The notes beneath the pieces were generated by a model that saw nothing but the letters and a program-made list of their open reading frames with translations, ran no database searches and was not told where the DNA came from. This document shows positions 13,898 through 22,442 of a DNA stretch of 47,373 nucleotides, in pieces. The position numbers were made by a program, and so were the translations under genes. The stretch spans positions 1-47,373 of the IMG/VR virus record IMGVR_UViG_3300007515_000012; one strand, given 5' to 3'. Each line of letters begins with the position of its first letter. The first letter of the stretch is position 1. Origin of the DNA: a virus.

Positions 13898-15720
13898 GAT
13901 CCTTGCACCGTAACAACAGAAACAGTAAGCACTCCTTCAAACCATCCATCATCATCTGTCCACGTATTAATGTCACCTCGTTCATAAGAAACACCTGCGA
14001 CATAAACTGTTTTAGATTCATCGCCCATAGTGAAAGTCACAAGCGATCTATCTTCTAAGAGCGAACGAATGTATGTGTAATCATCCCATGTGTCGTGGTA
14101 TATATTATTATTTTCGTATAACACTTGCGTTGAAAGTATGACAGGTAACTGTATTACTTCAGCTACGAAGGGCATAGGTATAGCTCGCGTAGTCCAACGG
14201 TAAAGAGTGGGTGTTTTCGTAGCGTCTGTTCCTCTTGTGATCGTGACTATAGGGTTGATGTACTCGCCAGATAAACCAGATACAGCTTGTATCCCTGAAC
14301 TCACACTCGTTTCTGTATTGGAAGTATTAGTTACTGTTGTACCATCGTCACTCGTTAATGCTAAAGCTATTGATTCACCAGCAAGTAAAGCACTGTGCCT
14401 CATCTCTGTTGAAACAGGAGCTTTAAGTTCTGTTATACCCCACCGAAACCTGCCCTCATTTACTGTTCCGCTTGCTACATAATCGTTAGTTGTGTAACAA
14501 ATACCTGCGCCTGACACTGTAAAGTATTGATACCCATTGACTGTTATGACACCTTGTACTTCTCCTTGCCCTGCATACATAATGTCTGTCGCGTAGGCTG
14601 GAGTTAATGGTCCTGTTAATTCTTCTAAGCTGAGTCGTCCTAAACCTGTGTAAGAACCGTCATAGTTAGTCCAGTCGAAATAAACAAACTCACCTTGCGG
14701 ATCGAAATGGTTGACACCAGTTGAACTTGTTGTGATAAGAGGACCATATTGTAAGAAACCTTGTCCTTGTGTTTGTGCTAAACGTATACCTTTATTTGTG
14801 CCTATAAGAATAAGCCCAGCATAAGCACATAGCTCTCTTACTTTTTCACCTACTGGGAGTTCAGCCGCGGGTACTGGTGAACTTATCTTTTGTGTTGAAT
14901 CGTTTAGAGTGTGGAAAAAAATACGGCCTTGGTCGCCCTTGTTCCCTGCGGAGTATATCCCTCCAGAAAATGAGCATATAGAAGTCCAAGAATCCACCTT
15001 ATCAAAAGATGTGTTCGTAACATTATAGACTGTTGAATAAGCCTCGGTAGTAAGCCAGTTTATTTGCGGTCCACATGTCGCCAGTACATAACCGTGTGCT
15101 ACATACACACCGTCCCAAGTGCCTGTGTTAGTCCAAACGTTACCGTTACCTGTGCCTGTAACCTGCGATCCTTGTATCCTGTAAATGTTTGTTCCACCAT
15201 CAGCAACATATATGTTTGTTCCGTCAGTAGCTATATCATTATTGGTTTCCGCTGTGAGAGTTAAGTCAGCAGAACCAGTGTCATCCTGAATAGTTTCCCA
15301 GCCAACACCTGATTTCCAACGATCTACTCTGGTACCGACAGTCATATAAAGATAGTCACCTAATGCAGTTAAATGTAGATTTGTATTTACACCACCAATA
15401 GAAGCAAGACCAACATCTTTTAACAGAGTCATCTCATTCTTAACCCACGGATTCACACCAAAACTTTCAAAGAATTCACGATTACCTGACTCCATAGTGT
15501 CCGCTTCACGCTGACCTGCACCCAATTCCCAATCGTTCCTGCTTCTTTTCCAAACCCCAGCTTGATTTAAAGATTGTTCACCCGGATTTCCTTGAGTGTC
15601 AAAGCCTTCACGTATCGGATCTATAGTAGCTCTCGCTAAACGTGCAACATCAATATTATACTTACGGTTACCTAAGCGAACTGGAAGAGAGTCCCGAATT
15701 GAGCCGTGAAGATTTACCAT
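13894..15720 (-). CDS. Tail structural protein, probable propeller-like nozzle or tail tube protein (608 aa)
   Basis: The 608-residue protein is beta-rich and Gly/Thr/Asn-rich. Repeated short motifs of the type TNIYVADGGTNIYRI, YVAHGYVLATCG and FSGGIYSAGNKGDQGRIF suggest blades of a beta-propeller. The N-terminal 90 residues are more helical. In podoviruses the nozzle (T7 gp12-like) is a large beta-propeller protein encoded near the capsid and connector genes. Size, order (capsid, connector, this gene, fibre) and repeats fit that role, but sequence homology is not evident by eye. It overlaps the fibre gene by 4 nt. Confidence 0.6.
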   Translation of the reverse strand: MVNLHGSIRDSLPVRLGNRKYNIDVARLARATIDPIREGFDTQGNPGEQSLNQAGVWKRSRNDWELGAGQREADTMESGNREFFESFGVNPWVKNEMTLLKDVGLASIGGVNTNLHLTALGDYLYMTVGTRVDRWKSGVGWETIQDDTGSADLTLTAETNNDIATDGTNIYVADGGTNIYRIQGSQVTGTGNGNVWTNTGTWDGVYVAHGYVLATCGPQINWLTTEAYSTVYNVTNTSFDKVDSWTSICSFSGGIYSAGNKGDQGRIFFHTLNDSTQKISSPVPAAELPVGEKVRELCAYAGLILIGTNKGIRLAQTQGQGFLQYGPLITTSSTGVNHFDPQGEFVYFDWTNYDGSYTGLGRLSLEELTGPLTPAYATDIMYAGQGEVQGVITVNGYQYFTVSGAGICYTTNDYVASGTVNEGRFRWGITELKAPVSTEMRHSALLAGESIALALTSDDGTTVTNTSNTETSVSSGIQAVSGLSGEYINPIVTITRGTDATKTPTLYRWTTRAIPMPFVAEVIQLPVILSTQVLYENNNIYHDTWDDYTYIRSLLEDRSLVTFTMGDESKTVYVAGVSYERGDINTWTDDDGWFEGVLTVSVVTVQGS

Positions 15721-15723
15721 CGT

Positions 15724-16641
15724 CTAACGTAGTGTCGTTGGAAACACGGAGGAAGCAGATGCTCCAGTCCTCACACCATAAAGAGACATCAGACGACGAG
15801 CCTCTTCCCCTACCCGACGATCATATTGCGCCTGTAATATCAGTGAATACCGCGTTCGATCACCTGCACCAATCGCCGCATCCGTACGACTATCCCCTTG
15901 ACTATGAAGATCCAATCGGAGACTTTCTTCACCTAGAATCAGAGATGATCCTGCTCCTAATGCTGGAATATCTATCATTGAAGCCTGCATTCCGACAGTA
16001 TCTACGAGAAGAGTATCCAGATTTAATGTACTAATATCAAAAGGATGGGCATAAACAAGGTTACAAGTAACAGATTTTTCTAATCCTTCTTGCCTTGTTA
16101 CTTTAAAACTATTATCTGATTGTCTTTGTACACTTATATTAAAATTAAGTAAGCGATCTTCTGAACTTCGTGCAGTTCGCGTAGCTGATAATACATGGAA
16201 AAAGCCTGTAGAAGTCATAGAAGAAACTGCTACAGATTGGGTGGTTGTAGAAAATTCAATGGTTGCCGTACTCACACCATATAAATTGTTGGGCATATGT
16301 CTTATAGCATCTCGTACAGCTTCTAATATTTGAAACCCTGTGAACCTAGGCTCTACTTCTATAGGTGTATCAGCAGTCCACGCGTATCCTGAACTACCAT
16401 CAACACCACGTTGAACAGTTGCATATGCTCCATTACGTGAATGAACATACATAGTTTCAGGAGGGTTGGTTCCATCTTCTAAAGAGATATAAGAACCTGC
16501 ACGTATACCATCAGTCTGATATTTAAGGTTTATTTGCGTAGCATCAGCTGTGATGTCTGCATTAAGAGCATCCAACTCGGTGCGAGTGTTACTCTTTATG
16601 AGCCTTTTCGTGCGTGTTATGCAATCAGCAATCGTTGACAT
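15724..16641 (-). CDS. Head-tail connector/adaptor-type virion protein (305 aa)
   Basis: A helical N-terminus (MSTIADCITRTKRLIKSNTR) is followed by a beta-rich half containing ISLEDGTNPPETMYVHSRNG and VQRGVDGSSGYAW, then a helical segment (ILEAVRDAIRHMPNNLYG), another beta region and a helical C-terminus with YDRRVGEEARRLMSLYG. The mixed composition and the position directly after the major capsid gene match head-tail adaptor proteins of tailed phages. No close family named. It ends 4 bases before the start of the next gene. Confident as a virion protein, less so as an adaptor. Confidence 0.6.
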   Translation of the reverse strand: MSTIADCITRTKRLIKSNTRTELDALNADITADATQINLKYQTDGIRAGSYISLEDGTNPPETMYVHSRNGAYATVQRGVDGSSGYAWTADTPIEVEPRFTGFQILEAVRDAIRHMPNNLYGVSTATIEFSTTTQSVAVSSMTSTGFFHVLSATRTARSSEDRLLNFNISVQRQSDNSFKVTRQEGLEKSVTCNLVYAHPFDISTLNLDTLLVDTVGMQASMIDIPALGAGSSLILGEESLRLDLHSQGDSRTDAAIGAGDRTRYSLILQAQYDRRVGEEARRLMSLYGVRTGASASSVFPTTLR

Positions 16642-16664
16642 AATTTAAATCATAGTGCGTTGAA

Positions 16665-16710
16665 GGGGGTGAGGCTATGCCCACCCCCAACAACTAGCAA
16701 TTAAATTGCT
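16665..16710 (-). terminator. Tandem hairpins after the capsid gene (attenuator or mRNA stabiliser)
   Basis: Two inverted repeats lie directly downstream of the capsid stop in the leftward direction. One is 16696-16702/16704-16710 (AGCAATT type, very small loop). The other is 16665-16671/16682-16688 (GGGGGTG with CACCCCC). No long T-run follows, so full termination is doubtful. Partial termination or 3' protection would raise capsid mRNA over downstream genes. Confidence 0.4.
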
Positions 16711-16715
16711 TGCAA

Positions 16716-17909
16716 TTAGTCTTCGTCAGCGGTATCTAAGGCAGACCATTTGCACATGTGCTGTTCGCCTTTAACCTGTAGACCCTCTTCACAGACTATT
16801 TGTACCTTGTCGCTATCACCAGTCTTAGCAAGAGCTTCGACTACTAGAGGCTGTATCACTCTACGAGAGATATTCTCTTTAGATACGGCGAATGCTGTTT
16901 CGCCACGACACCAGCGGTTTCTAACTATTTGTGTTTCACCAAACTCATGGAACACAGAGCTAACTGGTACACGACCACGACGAGGATCGTCAACAATCGT
17001 GCGGACACGGTTTGAATCAGAGATTTGATTCAATCCATTAGTGGTACCCAAAGTAATTGGGTTGCAGATCAGAAGATCAGGTACGCCACCAGCATTGTAG
17101 CAAGCCTGCATCTGAGCCTGTAGTGCGGCAAGAGTAAGTTCCTGAGAACTTGTATCATCATTTGTGGTGATGAAGTAATTCAAGCCACCTGTTGAACGAC
17201 GCTTTGTTGATGTGTCGTTCTTTTTAATGCCATACAAGTATGCTTGCTCACGAGTGATGACATTTTCAACCGAGCGTCCGTAGACTTGCTTGGCGAACTC
17301 ATCAGACACACCGTAGCGTGATACCTGCTGTTCTGTACGTGACATGTGAATCGGAGTAGGTCCGAATATTTGTGTCACATTTGAACGGATGGTGCGGTCT
17401 GCTGACCTTGCTACACCCGGATCGGAACCTTCTATAAGAGCGGTTCCTACACAGATAACCATGTCACCGACAGCGGTAGCAGGCCAATCTGATCCATTTT
17501 CCCATTCGGAAATTAGCATAACACCAGTGCCATGATCTGGGTCTGTAATTCTCATTACAGCCTTTTCATTAGCGCCACCAGATGCTTCTTGTCCCAAGAC
17601 GATAAGGTCATCTACTTGGAATTTGTAAGATTCTTGTGCGCCTACGGTGATGCTAACAGGTGTTGCACCAGAGGTACTGTTAAGTACCGATACGGTTGAA
17701 CGAGGAAGCAATAGCTCTTCGTCCATCCATTTAAACTCTTGTTGGTCAACGCCGGAACTTGAAAGAAGTTGCCTTCCATCGGTTCCAATACCGTTGATAA
17801 ACGGAGAGTCTGTTGGTGAAATCATGTAAATGAGTTCATCCATGTTGATCTTCACGCCAACCGCGAGATCGTATGAGGTTACTTTACCTCCATAGCCAAC
17901 TATAGCCAT
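16716..17909 (-). CDS. Major capsid protein, SU10/DUF5309-like HK97 fold (397 aa)
   Basis: The N-terminus (MAIVGYGGKVTSYDLAVGV, then INMDELIYMISPTDSPFING) matches the DUF5309/SU10-type major head proteins, in which a short arm precedes a conserved (S/T)P(x)DTPF-like motif. A long beta-rich central region and a C-terminal domain with NPITLGTTNGLNQ and RRVIQPLVVEALAKTGDSD follow. The length is normal for the family. It assembles the icosahedral shell. It is preceded in transcription by the scaffold and a zinc-ribbon gene and followed by hairpins and the connector gene, a classic head module. AGGAG lies about 11 nt before ATG. Confidence 0.88.
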   Translation of the reverse strand: MAIVGYGGKVTSYDLAVGVKINMDELIYMISPTDSPFINGIGTDGRQLLSSSGVDQQEFKWMDEELLLPRSTVSVLNSTSGATPVSITVGAQESYKFQVDDLIVLGQEASGGANEKAVMRITDPDHGTGVMLISEWENGSDWPATAVGDMVICVGTALIEGSDPGVARSADRTIRSNVTQIFGPTPIHMSRTEQQVSRYGVSDEFAKQVYGRSVENVITREQAYLYGIKKNDTSTKRRSTGGLNYFITTNDDTSSQELTLAALQAQMQACYNAGGVPDLLICNPITLGTTNGLNQISDSNRVRTIVDDPRRGRVPVSSVFHEFGETQIVRNRWCRGETAFAVSKENISRRVIQPLVVEALAKTGDSDKVQIVCEEGLQVKGEQHMCKWSALDTADED

Positions 17910-17925
17910 GTTGTTTCACACTCCT

Positions 17926-18294
17926 TTATTTAATAGTGGATTTACGTTTTTCTTTATCCCGCAACATCCCCTCGTACTTGGAGCGATTATCAGTAAATTC
18001 TTTGATAGGTATGGTCGAACCGTCAGCCTTGCGGTATGGGACAAAAGACCCATCTGCCCTATGCTCACCGGCTCTTCCTTTCTCCCAATTAGGCTGTGCC
18101 TTTCTTGGAGGAACCTTATTACCAGTTCTGTTCGGAGTAGCATCAGCCGTTAAAGCTGGTGACTGAAGAATCCGCTTCGCGGAATCCTTGCCACAATGTG
18201 GGCAAACCTTTACAGGTTCGTCCTTCATGCTTTGTACTAACTCCCAAAGTACCGGAGGAGTACACACCTTGCATTCATAAACATAAGTAGGCAT
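17926..18294 (-). CDS. FmdB-like zinc-ribbon protein (122 aa)
   Basis: The product starts MPTYVYECKVC and has a second knuckle CPHCG around residue 31, then AKRILQSPALT. This is the FmdB-family regulatory zinc-ribbon pattern (MPxYxYxCxxC...CPxCG...). The remaining 80 residues are basic and Pro/Gly-rich with several charged repeats, probably disordered. FmdB-like ribbons occur in phage head modules, between scaffold and capsid as here, with unknown function. It may bind nucleic acid or the capsid interior. Confidence 0.75.
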   Translation of the reverse strand: MPTYVYECKVCTPPVLWELVQSMKDEPVKVCPHCGKDSAKRILQSPALTADATPNRTGNKVPPRKAQPNWEKGRAGEHRADGSFVPYRKADGSTIPIKEFTDNRSKYEGMLRDKEKRKSTIK

Positions 18295-18300
18295 TTAACG

Positions 18301-18771
18301 TCAGCCAAGTACTCGTTCATCACCTTGACCTGCCGCTTCAAGAACAGTGTGTACAAAAGCCGCCGCCGATTCATCTTTCGGACGACCTGCATTGTACGCT
18401 TTCTGAAACTCCTCAAAGCCTTGGTCATAAGGACTCTGTGTATTTGACTCTACTGAAACACTACTATCCGCTAGTGCCTGTCGTTCTTCTGCTACTTGTG
18501 TATCAGTAGCATCTGTAGTTTCAGGTTCCGTTTCCGATTGTGTCTCCACTACTGGATTGGGATTCAATTCTTGCCATTCAGCCTGTATGGATTCTGTATC
18601 CAGTTCTCCATCATAAGCCTTAAACAACAACTGACCAGCTTTTGTGTCAGTATCAACACCAGCTTTCATAAACGCCATTTCTCGTTTCATCTCCTCAAGT
18701 TCTTGAGAAGCTTGACGACCACGTTCTGCGGCATCTCGTAATTCCTTGATACCACTGGTTTCATCTGCCAT
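18301..18771 (-). CDS. Scaffold protein candidate (156 aa)
   Basis: The open frame reaches 18867, but ATG 18771 (MADETSGIKELRDAAERGRQ) is preferred because GGAG lies about 9 nt upstream and the extension has no ribosome site. The protein is acidic, with a helical coiled-coil-like N-terminal half (ASQELEEMKREMAFMKAG), a Glu/Thr/Pro-rich disordered middle and a short C-terminal helix. This layout and the position just before the capsid gene are typical of scaffolding proteins, which bind the capsid shell during assembly and then leave. There is no sequence homology I can name. Confidence 0.7.
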   Translation of the reverse strand: MADETSGIKELRDAAERGRQASQELEEMKREMAFMKAGVDTDTKAGQLLFKAYDGELDTESIQAEWQELNPNPVVETQSETEPETTDATDTQVAEERQALADSSVSVESNTQSPYDQGFEEFQKAYNAGRPKDESAAAFVHTVLEAAGQGDERVLG

Positions 18772-18967
18772 ATCTATCACTCCTTTACTGTCGCACATAG
18801 TCGGAGGAACTATGCGGTGTGTGACTAACTCGTATCCCCAGTCGTCACTATCTGGTTCAACCTCCACTACATACTCATTAAGGGCGTGGGTAATCCTAAT
18901 GGTTGTGGCACACGCTGGGCCGACCTAACGGCTCGCCAACGGCCAATGAGATTATTATAACCTAATC

Positions 18968-19243
18968 TCAGTCTATTTCAAGGAATATGCACTCTCCGGG
19001 GCATTCTTCTGCCGCTTCAATCGCCGTTTCTGCGAGTTCTTCTGGGACTGTTGCTGTTCCATCAGCCATTCGATAAACAGGATCGCTCTTATCCGTACGA
19101 GGGTTATCTCGTCCATATAAAGAACTCCAATCTGCTTCTTTAACGTATGCTAACCCATCGTCATGCATGTCGAAAAGGCTAGGGCATATCTCTACACAAA
19201 GTCCGTCACCTGTGCATAAGTCTTGGTCAATCCAGACTTTCAT
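18968..19243 (-). CDS. Ferredoxin, actinobacterial single-cluster type (91 aa)
   Basis: The sequence MKVWIDQDLCTGDGLCVEIC with the later CPGEC is a complete small ferredoxin. Ligand candidates are C10, D13, C16 and C81, with extra C20 and C85. The order C-x2-D-x2-C-x3-C-P is the Asp-substituted motif known from Pyrococcus furiosus ferredoxin, whose third-position Asp helps hold a cluster that interconverts between 3Fe-4S and 4Fe-4S. The overall sequence looks like the actinobacterial ferredoxins that feed cytochromes P450 and other oxidoreductases. Residues about 38-62 form a longer, polar insertion. The gene overlaps the upstream small membrane-protein gene by one base and sits between lysis and head genes. 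Electron-transfer partner unknown; host-derived acquisition inferred. Confidence 0.92.
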   Translation of the reverse strand: MKVWIDQDLCTGDGLCVEICPSLFDMHDDGLAYVKEADWSSLYGRDNPRTDKSDPVYRMADGTATVPEELAETAIEAAEECPGECIFLEID

Positions 19244-19419
19244 TAACCCGGATGGTTAGAAAGGAACTGCTCATATGCTTCAGGACTATTTAGGATTACT
19301 GTTTGATATTTGTAACCATCATCACCCTTACCGAGAGTGACAGTAATCGTTCCGATTAATGTACCTACAGCTACCAACAAGGCTGTTATCGCTGTGATGA
19401 GCTTAACAGTCTTATTCAT
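19243..19419 (-). CDS. Small single-pass membrane protein (58 aa)
   Basis: The ATG is at 19419 and the TAA overlaps the ferredoxin start by one base. The product MNKTVKLITAITALLVAVGT continues as a hydrophobic helix to about residue 28 and is followed by a short soluble tail (KGDDGYKYQTVILNSPEAYE). One N-terminal transmembrane helix and a 30-residue outside tail fit an accessory lysis protein (second holin, pinholin or spanin-like). It lies in a run of three membrane-protein genes ending at the holin. The call as lysis-related is contextual. Confidence 0.6.
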   Translation of the reverse strand: MNKTVKLITAITALLVAVGTLIGTITVTLGKGDDGYKYQTVILNSPEAYEQFLSNHPG

Positions 19420-19888
19420 TTTCTTCGTAGAAGTCTTTACCCCAGTTCTTACTTTGAATAGCTTCTTCAGCTAGATATATACGATCCCAGATCGTACTAA
19501 ATTCTGAAGGAACCCAAGCCATAGAGCCGATGACCTCTTTCATTTCTTCAACGTCTTCTTTGATTACTTCTACATCAGCCGCCATAGCGCTTGTAATATG
19601 AGTAGGAGTGAAACGGCTAAGGTCATCGACCCTAGCGCTCCGCAGATCATCAAGACCGTCAGAATTTTCCATGACCCCTTGAGATATTTCATCAAGTTTT
19701 GCCAAAACTGTACTGTCTGTCCCAGTGTTTCCTTCAATTACCTGCACCTGTTTTTCCAAATCATCAATCCTGCCAGCAATACTAGCCGCATTCCATACGA
19801 CCACTCCACTGGTGATAGCTACAGACATGATGAGTCCAAGCGTTATCCTAGATACTTTGACTTGTTTAAGGTCGGTAACGTCAGTCAT
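19412..19888 (-). CDS. Membrane-anchored coiled-coil protein (158 aa), lysis-cassette candidate
   Basis: After a short N-terminus, residues about 14-40 form a transmembrane helix (RITLGLIMSVAITSGVVVWN). The remaining 115 residues are acidic and helical, with heptad-like Leu/Ile spacing (GRIDDLEKQVQVIEGN and VIKEDVEEMKEVIGSM). This suits an inner-membrane i-spanin-like or holin-regulatory role. It starts within one base of the holin stop and overlaps the next gene by 8 nt. No sequence family is recognised; function inferred from context and topology. Confidence 0.6.
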   Translation of the reverse strand: MTDVTDLKQVKVSRITLGLIMSVAITSGVVVWNAASIAGRIDDLEKQVQVIEGNTGTDSTVLAKLDEISQGVMENSDGLDDLRSARVDDLSRFTPTHITSAMAADVEVIKEDVEEMKEVIGSMAWVPSEFSTIWDRIYLAEEAIQSKNWGKDFYEENE

Positions 19889-20076
19889 TAGCTGGCGGCT
19901 GAAGCCGATCCGTCACCAAACTGCTTGGCAACAACACTCTTAACAAGGCTGAGAACAGCAGTAGCTCCTGCAAGTCCAGCCGCTTTCATACTTCCCATGT
20001 CACCAATGGTGAACACAGCAAGGAATGACTGCGCGAATGTGGCAATCACTCTTTCTAGTACGTCTTTGTTAAACAT
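19888..20076 (-). CDS. Holin, r1t-type (62 aa)
   Basis: The 62-residue product MFNKDVLERVIATFAQSFLA with AGLAGATAVLSLVKSVVA has two hydrophobic helices and the ERxIxTFAQ...LSLxKSxxA pattern of the phage r1t holin family (PF16945). Holins accumulate in the cytoplasmic membrane and open it at a set time, letting endolysin reach the wall. It overlaps the upstream 27-aa gene and the downstream gene by one base each. The endolysin is about 7 kb further along the same strand. Confidence 0.85.
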   Translation of the reverse strand: MFNKDVLERVIATFAQSFLAVFTIGDMGSMKAAGLAGATAVLSLVKSVVAKQFGDGSASAAS

Positions 20077-20159
20077 TATTTACGTTTACCTTTCTTTACC
20101 TTTTTATATGGTACTTTCTTAGCTTTCCCTTTGGAAGAGCTAGTTGCATATTTAGGCAT
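20076..20159 (-). CDS. Very short lysine-rich peptide (27 aa)
   Basis: ATG 20159 to TAA 20076 gives MPKYATSSSKGKAKKVPYKK plus seven further residues, most of them Lys, Arg and Gly (11 Lys and one Arg in 27). It overlaps the upstream virion gene by 8 nt and the holin start by one base (TAATG), so both neighbours fit a coupled translation. A strongly basic peptide could bind nucleic acid or the acidic ejection proteins. It is below normal gene-calling length, hence the modest confidence. Confidence 0.5.
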   Translation of the reverse strand: MPKYATSSSKGKAKKVPYKKVKKGKRK

Positions 20160-21486
20160 TAGCACTCCCAAATCCTGTTACTGTGCCACTTACCATAGCA
20201 CCACCTCCACCAGCGAATTCTGCTCGCCTTTCCTCTTCCCTTTGTTCAACCGATTCACTATCATCTACACCAAACATCTGTTCGATGCCTTCTTTTTCAA
20301 TACTGAGATCCTCTTCGCCTATTTTTTCAGCGAAAAGAGCTGACTTAGTTTGAAGATTGTCTAGCTTCGCCCATATTTCTCTTTGAGTTAAATTTTGTTG
20401 AGCTATTGCTCTAGCTGATTCTTCTCTAATATCCATAGAAGTATCTAGATTTAAACGCATCCTAGCCCAGCCACCTACTTCAGCTGTAGCTACTTCGTCT
20501 TGTATCTCTTGCCAGCTTCCACCCCATTCATCATTAGGATCAAGGAAAGTTTTCATTAGGTTTGACATGCCAACATCTTCACCGAACCATTCGTAATACA
20601 TATCAGTTACTTCAGTTGGGACATTACCAAGAACCCTCATAGCACTATTTAAACGGTTCTCTACTTCAACTTCTCCAACTGTATTAACAAGCAAATTTGT
20701 GATTAGCCCATCAAAATTAAGAGATTGACCTTCAATATTATATTTAGTTAAAAGTTTCTTAACACTAGTTTCAAAGTCTATATAGTCTGACGGAGACACA
20801 GGAGTAACTTCAGCACTCCGCATCGCATCAATAGCAGGAAACCTTTGTTTAAACGCATCGGTTTGCTGTATGTCTAACGTAATATTAGCTAAATCATATG
20901 TGGGATCTAAAACTTTTTCCTGCGCCCAACCCCATAGTTCATCTGCCAAATCTAAAGGTATGCCTATAGCACTTAAAGCTGTAGTGAAATCTCCCTTACT
21001 TGTTCCTGTGCCTTCACCCCCAAAACCTTCAGAACCAACTCTGCCAGCAGGAGTAAGACCAGCGCCTGCACCACCAGCACCTGTTTGCTGGTACATGTTG
21101 CCTCCACCACCAAGCGCCCAACTATCAAAAGCCATAGGTTCTTCGCCACGAAGATAAGCCTCCCATAAACCTTGTGACTCCATCCAATCTTTGAATCCCA
21201 TACCTGTCGCAGAATGTTGCCGGTAATCACCACCTTGCATTGCATACTCATCTGAAAGATCACTGCCGTAAACATTCGATTCAGTTATACGCCCTCTTCT
21301 GGCTTCTTCTTTTTCACCCATAGCCTGAGCTTCCTCAAACGTCATCCTGCCAGCGTCATACATTACGTCATTAAAATACCTGCTACGCCCTTCTTTAAGA
21401 TTTTTAGCTTCTCTCCAATACATTTCTTCACCCTCAAAAAACGCTGTATTGTTTGCATAATTATCAGCAGGATCAACATAAGTCAT
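20152..21486 (-). CDS. Virion ejection/internal protein candidate (444 aa)
   Basis: The N-terminal half is charged and glycine-rich (a Gly/Ala run near residues 125-160, probably a linker). The C-terminal half is helical and contains IGIPLDLADELWGWAQEKVL, then TDAFKQRFPAIDAMRSAE, then PVSPSDYIDFETSVKKLL. The phrase FK(Q/A)RFPAI...SP(x)(D/E)YI recurs in internal virion proteins of actinophage-type podoviruses. The C-terminus ends Gly/Ala/Ser-rich. It overlaps neighbours by 8 and 4 nt within the block of ejection-type genes (20152-37723). There is no enzymatic motif. Role as an ejection protein inferred from composition and neighbours. Confidence 0.65.
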   Translation of the reverse strand: MTYVDPADNYANNTAFFEGEEMYWREAKNLKEGRSRYFNDVMYDAGRMTFEEAQAMGEKEEARRGRITESNVYGSDLSDEYAMQGGDYRQHSATGMGFKDWMESQGLWEAYLRGEEPMAFDSWALGGGGNMYQQTGAGGAGAGLTPAGRVGSEGFGGEGTGTSKGDFTTALSAIGIPLDLADELWGWAQEKVLDPTYDLANITLDIQQTDAFKQRFPAIDAMRSAEVTPVSPSDYIDFETSVKKLLTKYNIEGQSLNFDGLITNLLVNTVGEVEVENRLNSAMRVLGNVPTEVTDMYYEWFGEDVGMSNLMKTFLDPNDEWGGSWQEIQDEVATAEVGGWARMRLNLDTSMDIREESARAIAQQNLTQREIWAKLDNLQTKSALFAEKIGEEDLSIEKEGIEQMFGVDDSESVEQREEERRAEFAGGGGAMVSGTVTGFGSANA

Positions 21487-22442
21487 AAACTAACCGCCCC
21501 TAATAGCTCTAAAATAGTTCGATCAGATTGACCCTGTTTCCTTTTATACTCTGCTGTTCTCGCATATTGAGGAGTAGGCGTTTTACCATCAGCTGAACGA
21601 GCAAGCCTACCTGCCGCTATTGGATCCAACATTTTTGTTGTTCCATCTTCAGCTTGATAAGTCATGTTGGCTTGAAACCAAGGGTCGCTAATGTGCAAAT
21701 TGTCAGCATTAGGTAACCCCCAAGCATTAGCAACAGCAGTTCTAGTATTCAAAAATCTTGCATCCAATGTAGAACCGCTTGATTCTATACGATCCCACTC
21801 TTCCTCTGATAGCCAAGGATTAGCCACACGAGCATCAGCATAAATTCCTGCTCTTGCTTGAGTTGCGTCTTTAGCCCCCGACCACAAATCTGCCGCTAAT
21901 CTTTCAGCCTCAGTAGCAGACAAAGTTATACCATTACCTAACGCCATTTGAACTAGATCATCCGCTTGCTCTGTGATGCTTCCTGTGCCTAATTCTTTTT
22001 GATCTTCAGGTATCCAACCATAAGTGAAGTTGTGCTTAACCTCAGCGTCACCCCAACCATCTACAGCTGACCTTAAACTAGCTTCCCCAAGAAGTTCGAG
22101 AGTGTCCCTAGAAACATTACGGTACCCAGCACCTTCAAGTATCCCCTTTAATCTTTCAGCTTCTTCTTTAATAAGAGCGTTATAAGTTTCAGGATCGGTG
22201 TGTTGCAACATATCCATGTTGCGGTTCGGTTCATGTTGCCCTTCACCAGTCCACCAAGCTGTATCGCGAATACCAGCTAGAAAGATTTCTTTAAGAATCG
22301 ACATATCCGCGATCGCATATGTCTCATCTTCTATTTTTTGAACAAACGAATCTACATAAGATTTAAGTTCAGGGATCTGATAAGCCCAATGATGCCCCAT
22401 CCAAGCATCTAAATTGTTAGGCAGTCCCTCTTCGTCACTCAT
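21483..22442 (-). CDS. Virion ejection/internal protein candidate (319 aa)
   Basis: I chose ATG 22442 (MSDEEGLPNNLDAWMGHHWA), with AGGTGG 8 nt upstream, over an earlier GTG at 22454. The product is helical and acidic, with ILKEIFLAGIRDTAWWTGEG, followed by DPETYNALIKEEAERLKGIL and a LRSAVDGW segment. The pattern (paired Trp, DPxTY, LG-like helix, GW) resembles repeat units seen in large actinophage virion proteins. There is no enzymatic motif. It overlaps the lysozyme-domain gene by 8 nt. Role inferred from location between other ejection-type genes. Confidence 0.65.
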   Translation of the reverse strand: MSDEEGLPNNLDAWMGHHWAYQIPELKSYVDSFVQKIEDETYAIADMSILKEIFLAGIRDTAWWTGEGQHEPNRNMDMLQHTDPETYNALIKEEAERLKGILEGAGYRNVSRDTLELLGEASLRSAVDGWGDAEVKHNFTYGWIPEDQKELGTGSITEQADDLVQMALGNGITLSATEAERLAADLWSGAKDATQARAGIYADARVANPWLSEEEWDRIESSGSTLDARFLNTRTAVANAWGLPNADNLHISDPWFQANMTYQAEDGTTKMLDPIAAGRLARSADGKTPTPQYARTAEYKRKQGQSDRTILELLGAVSL

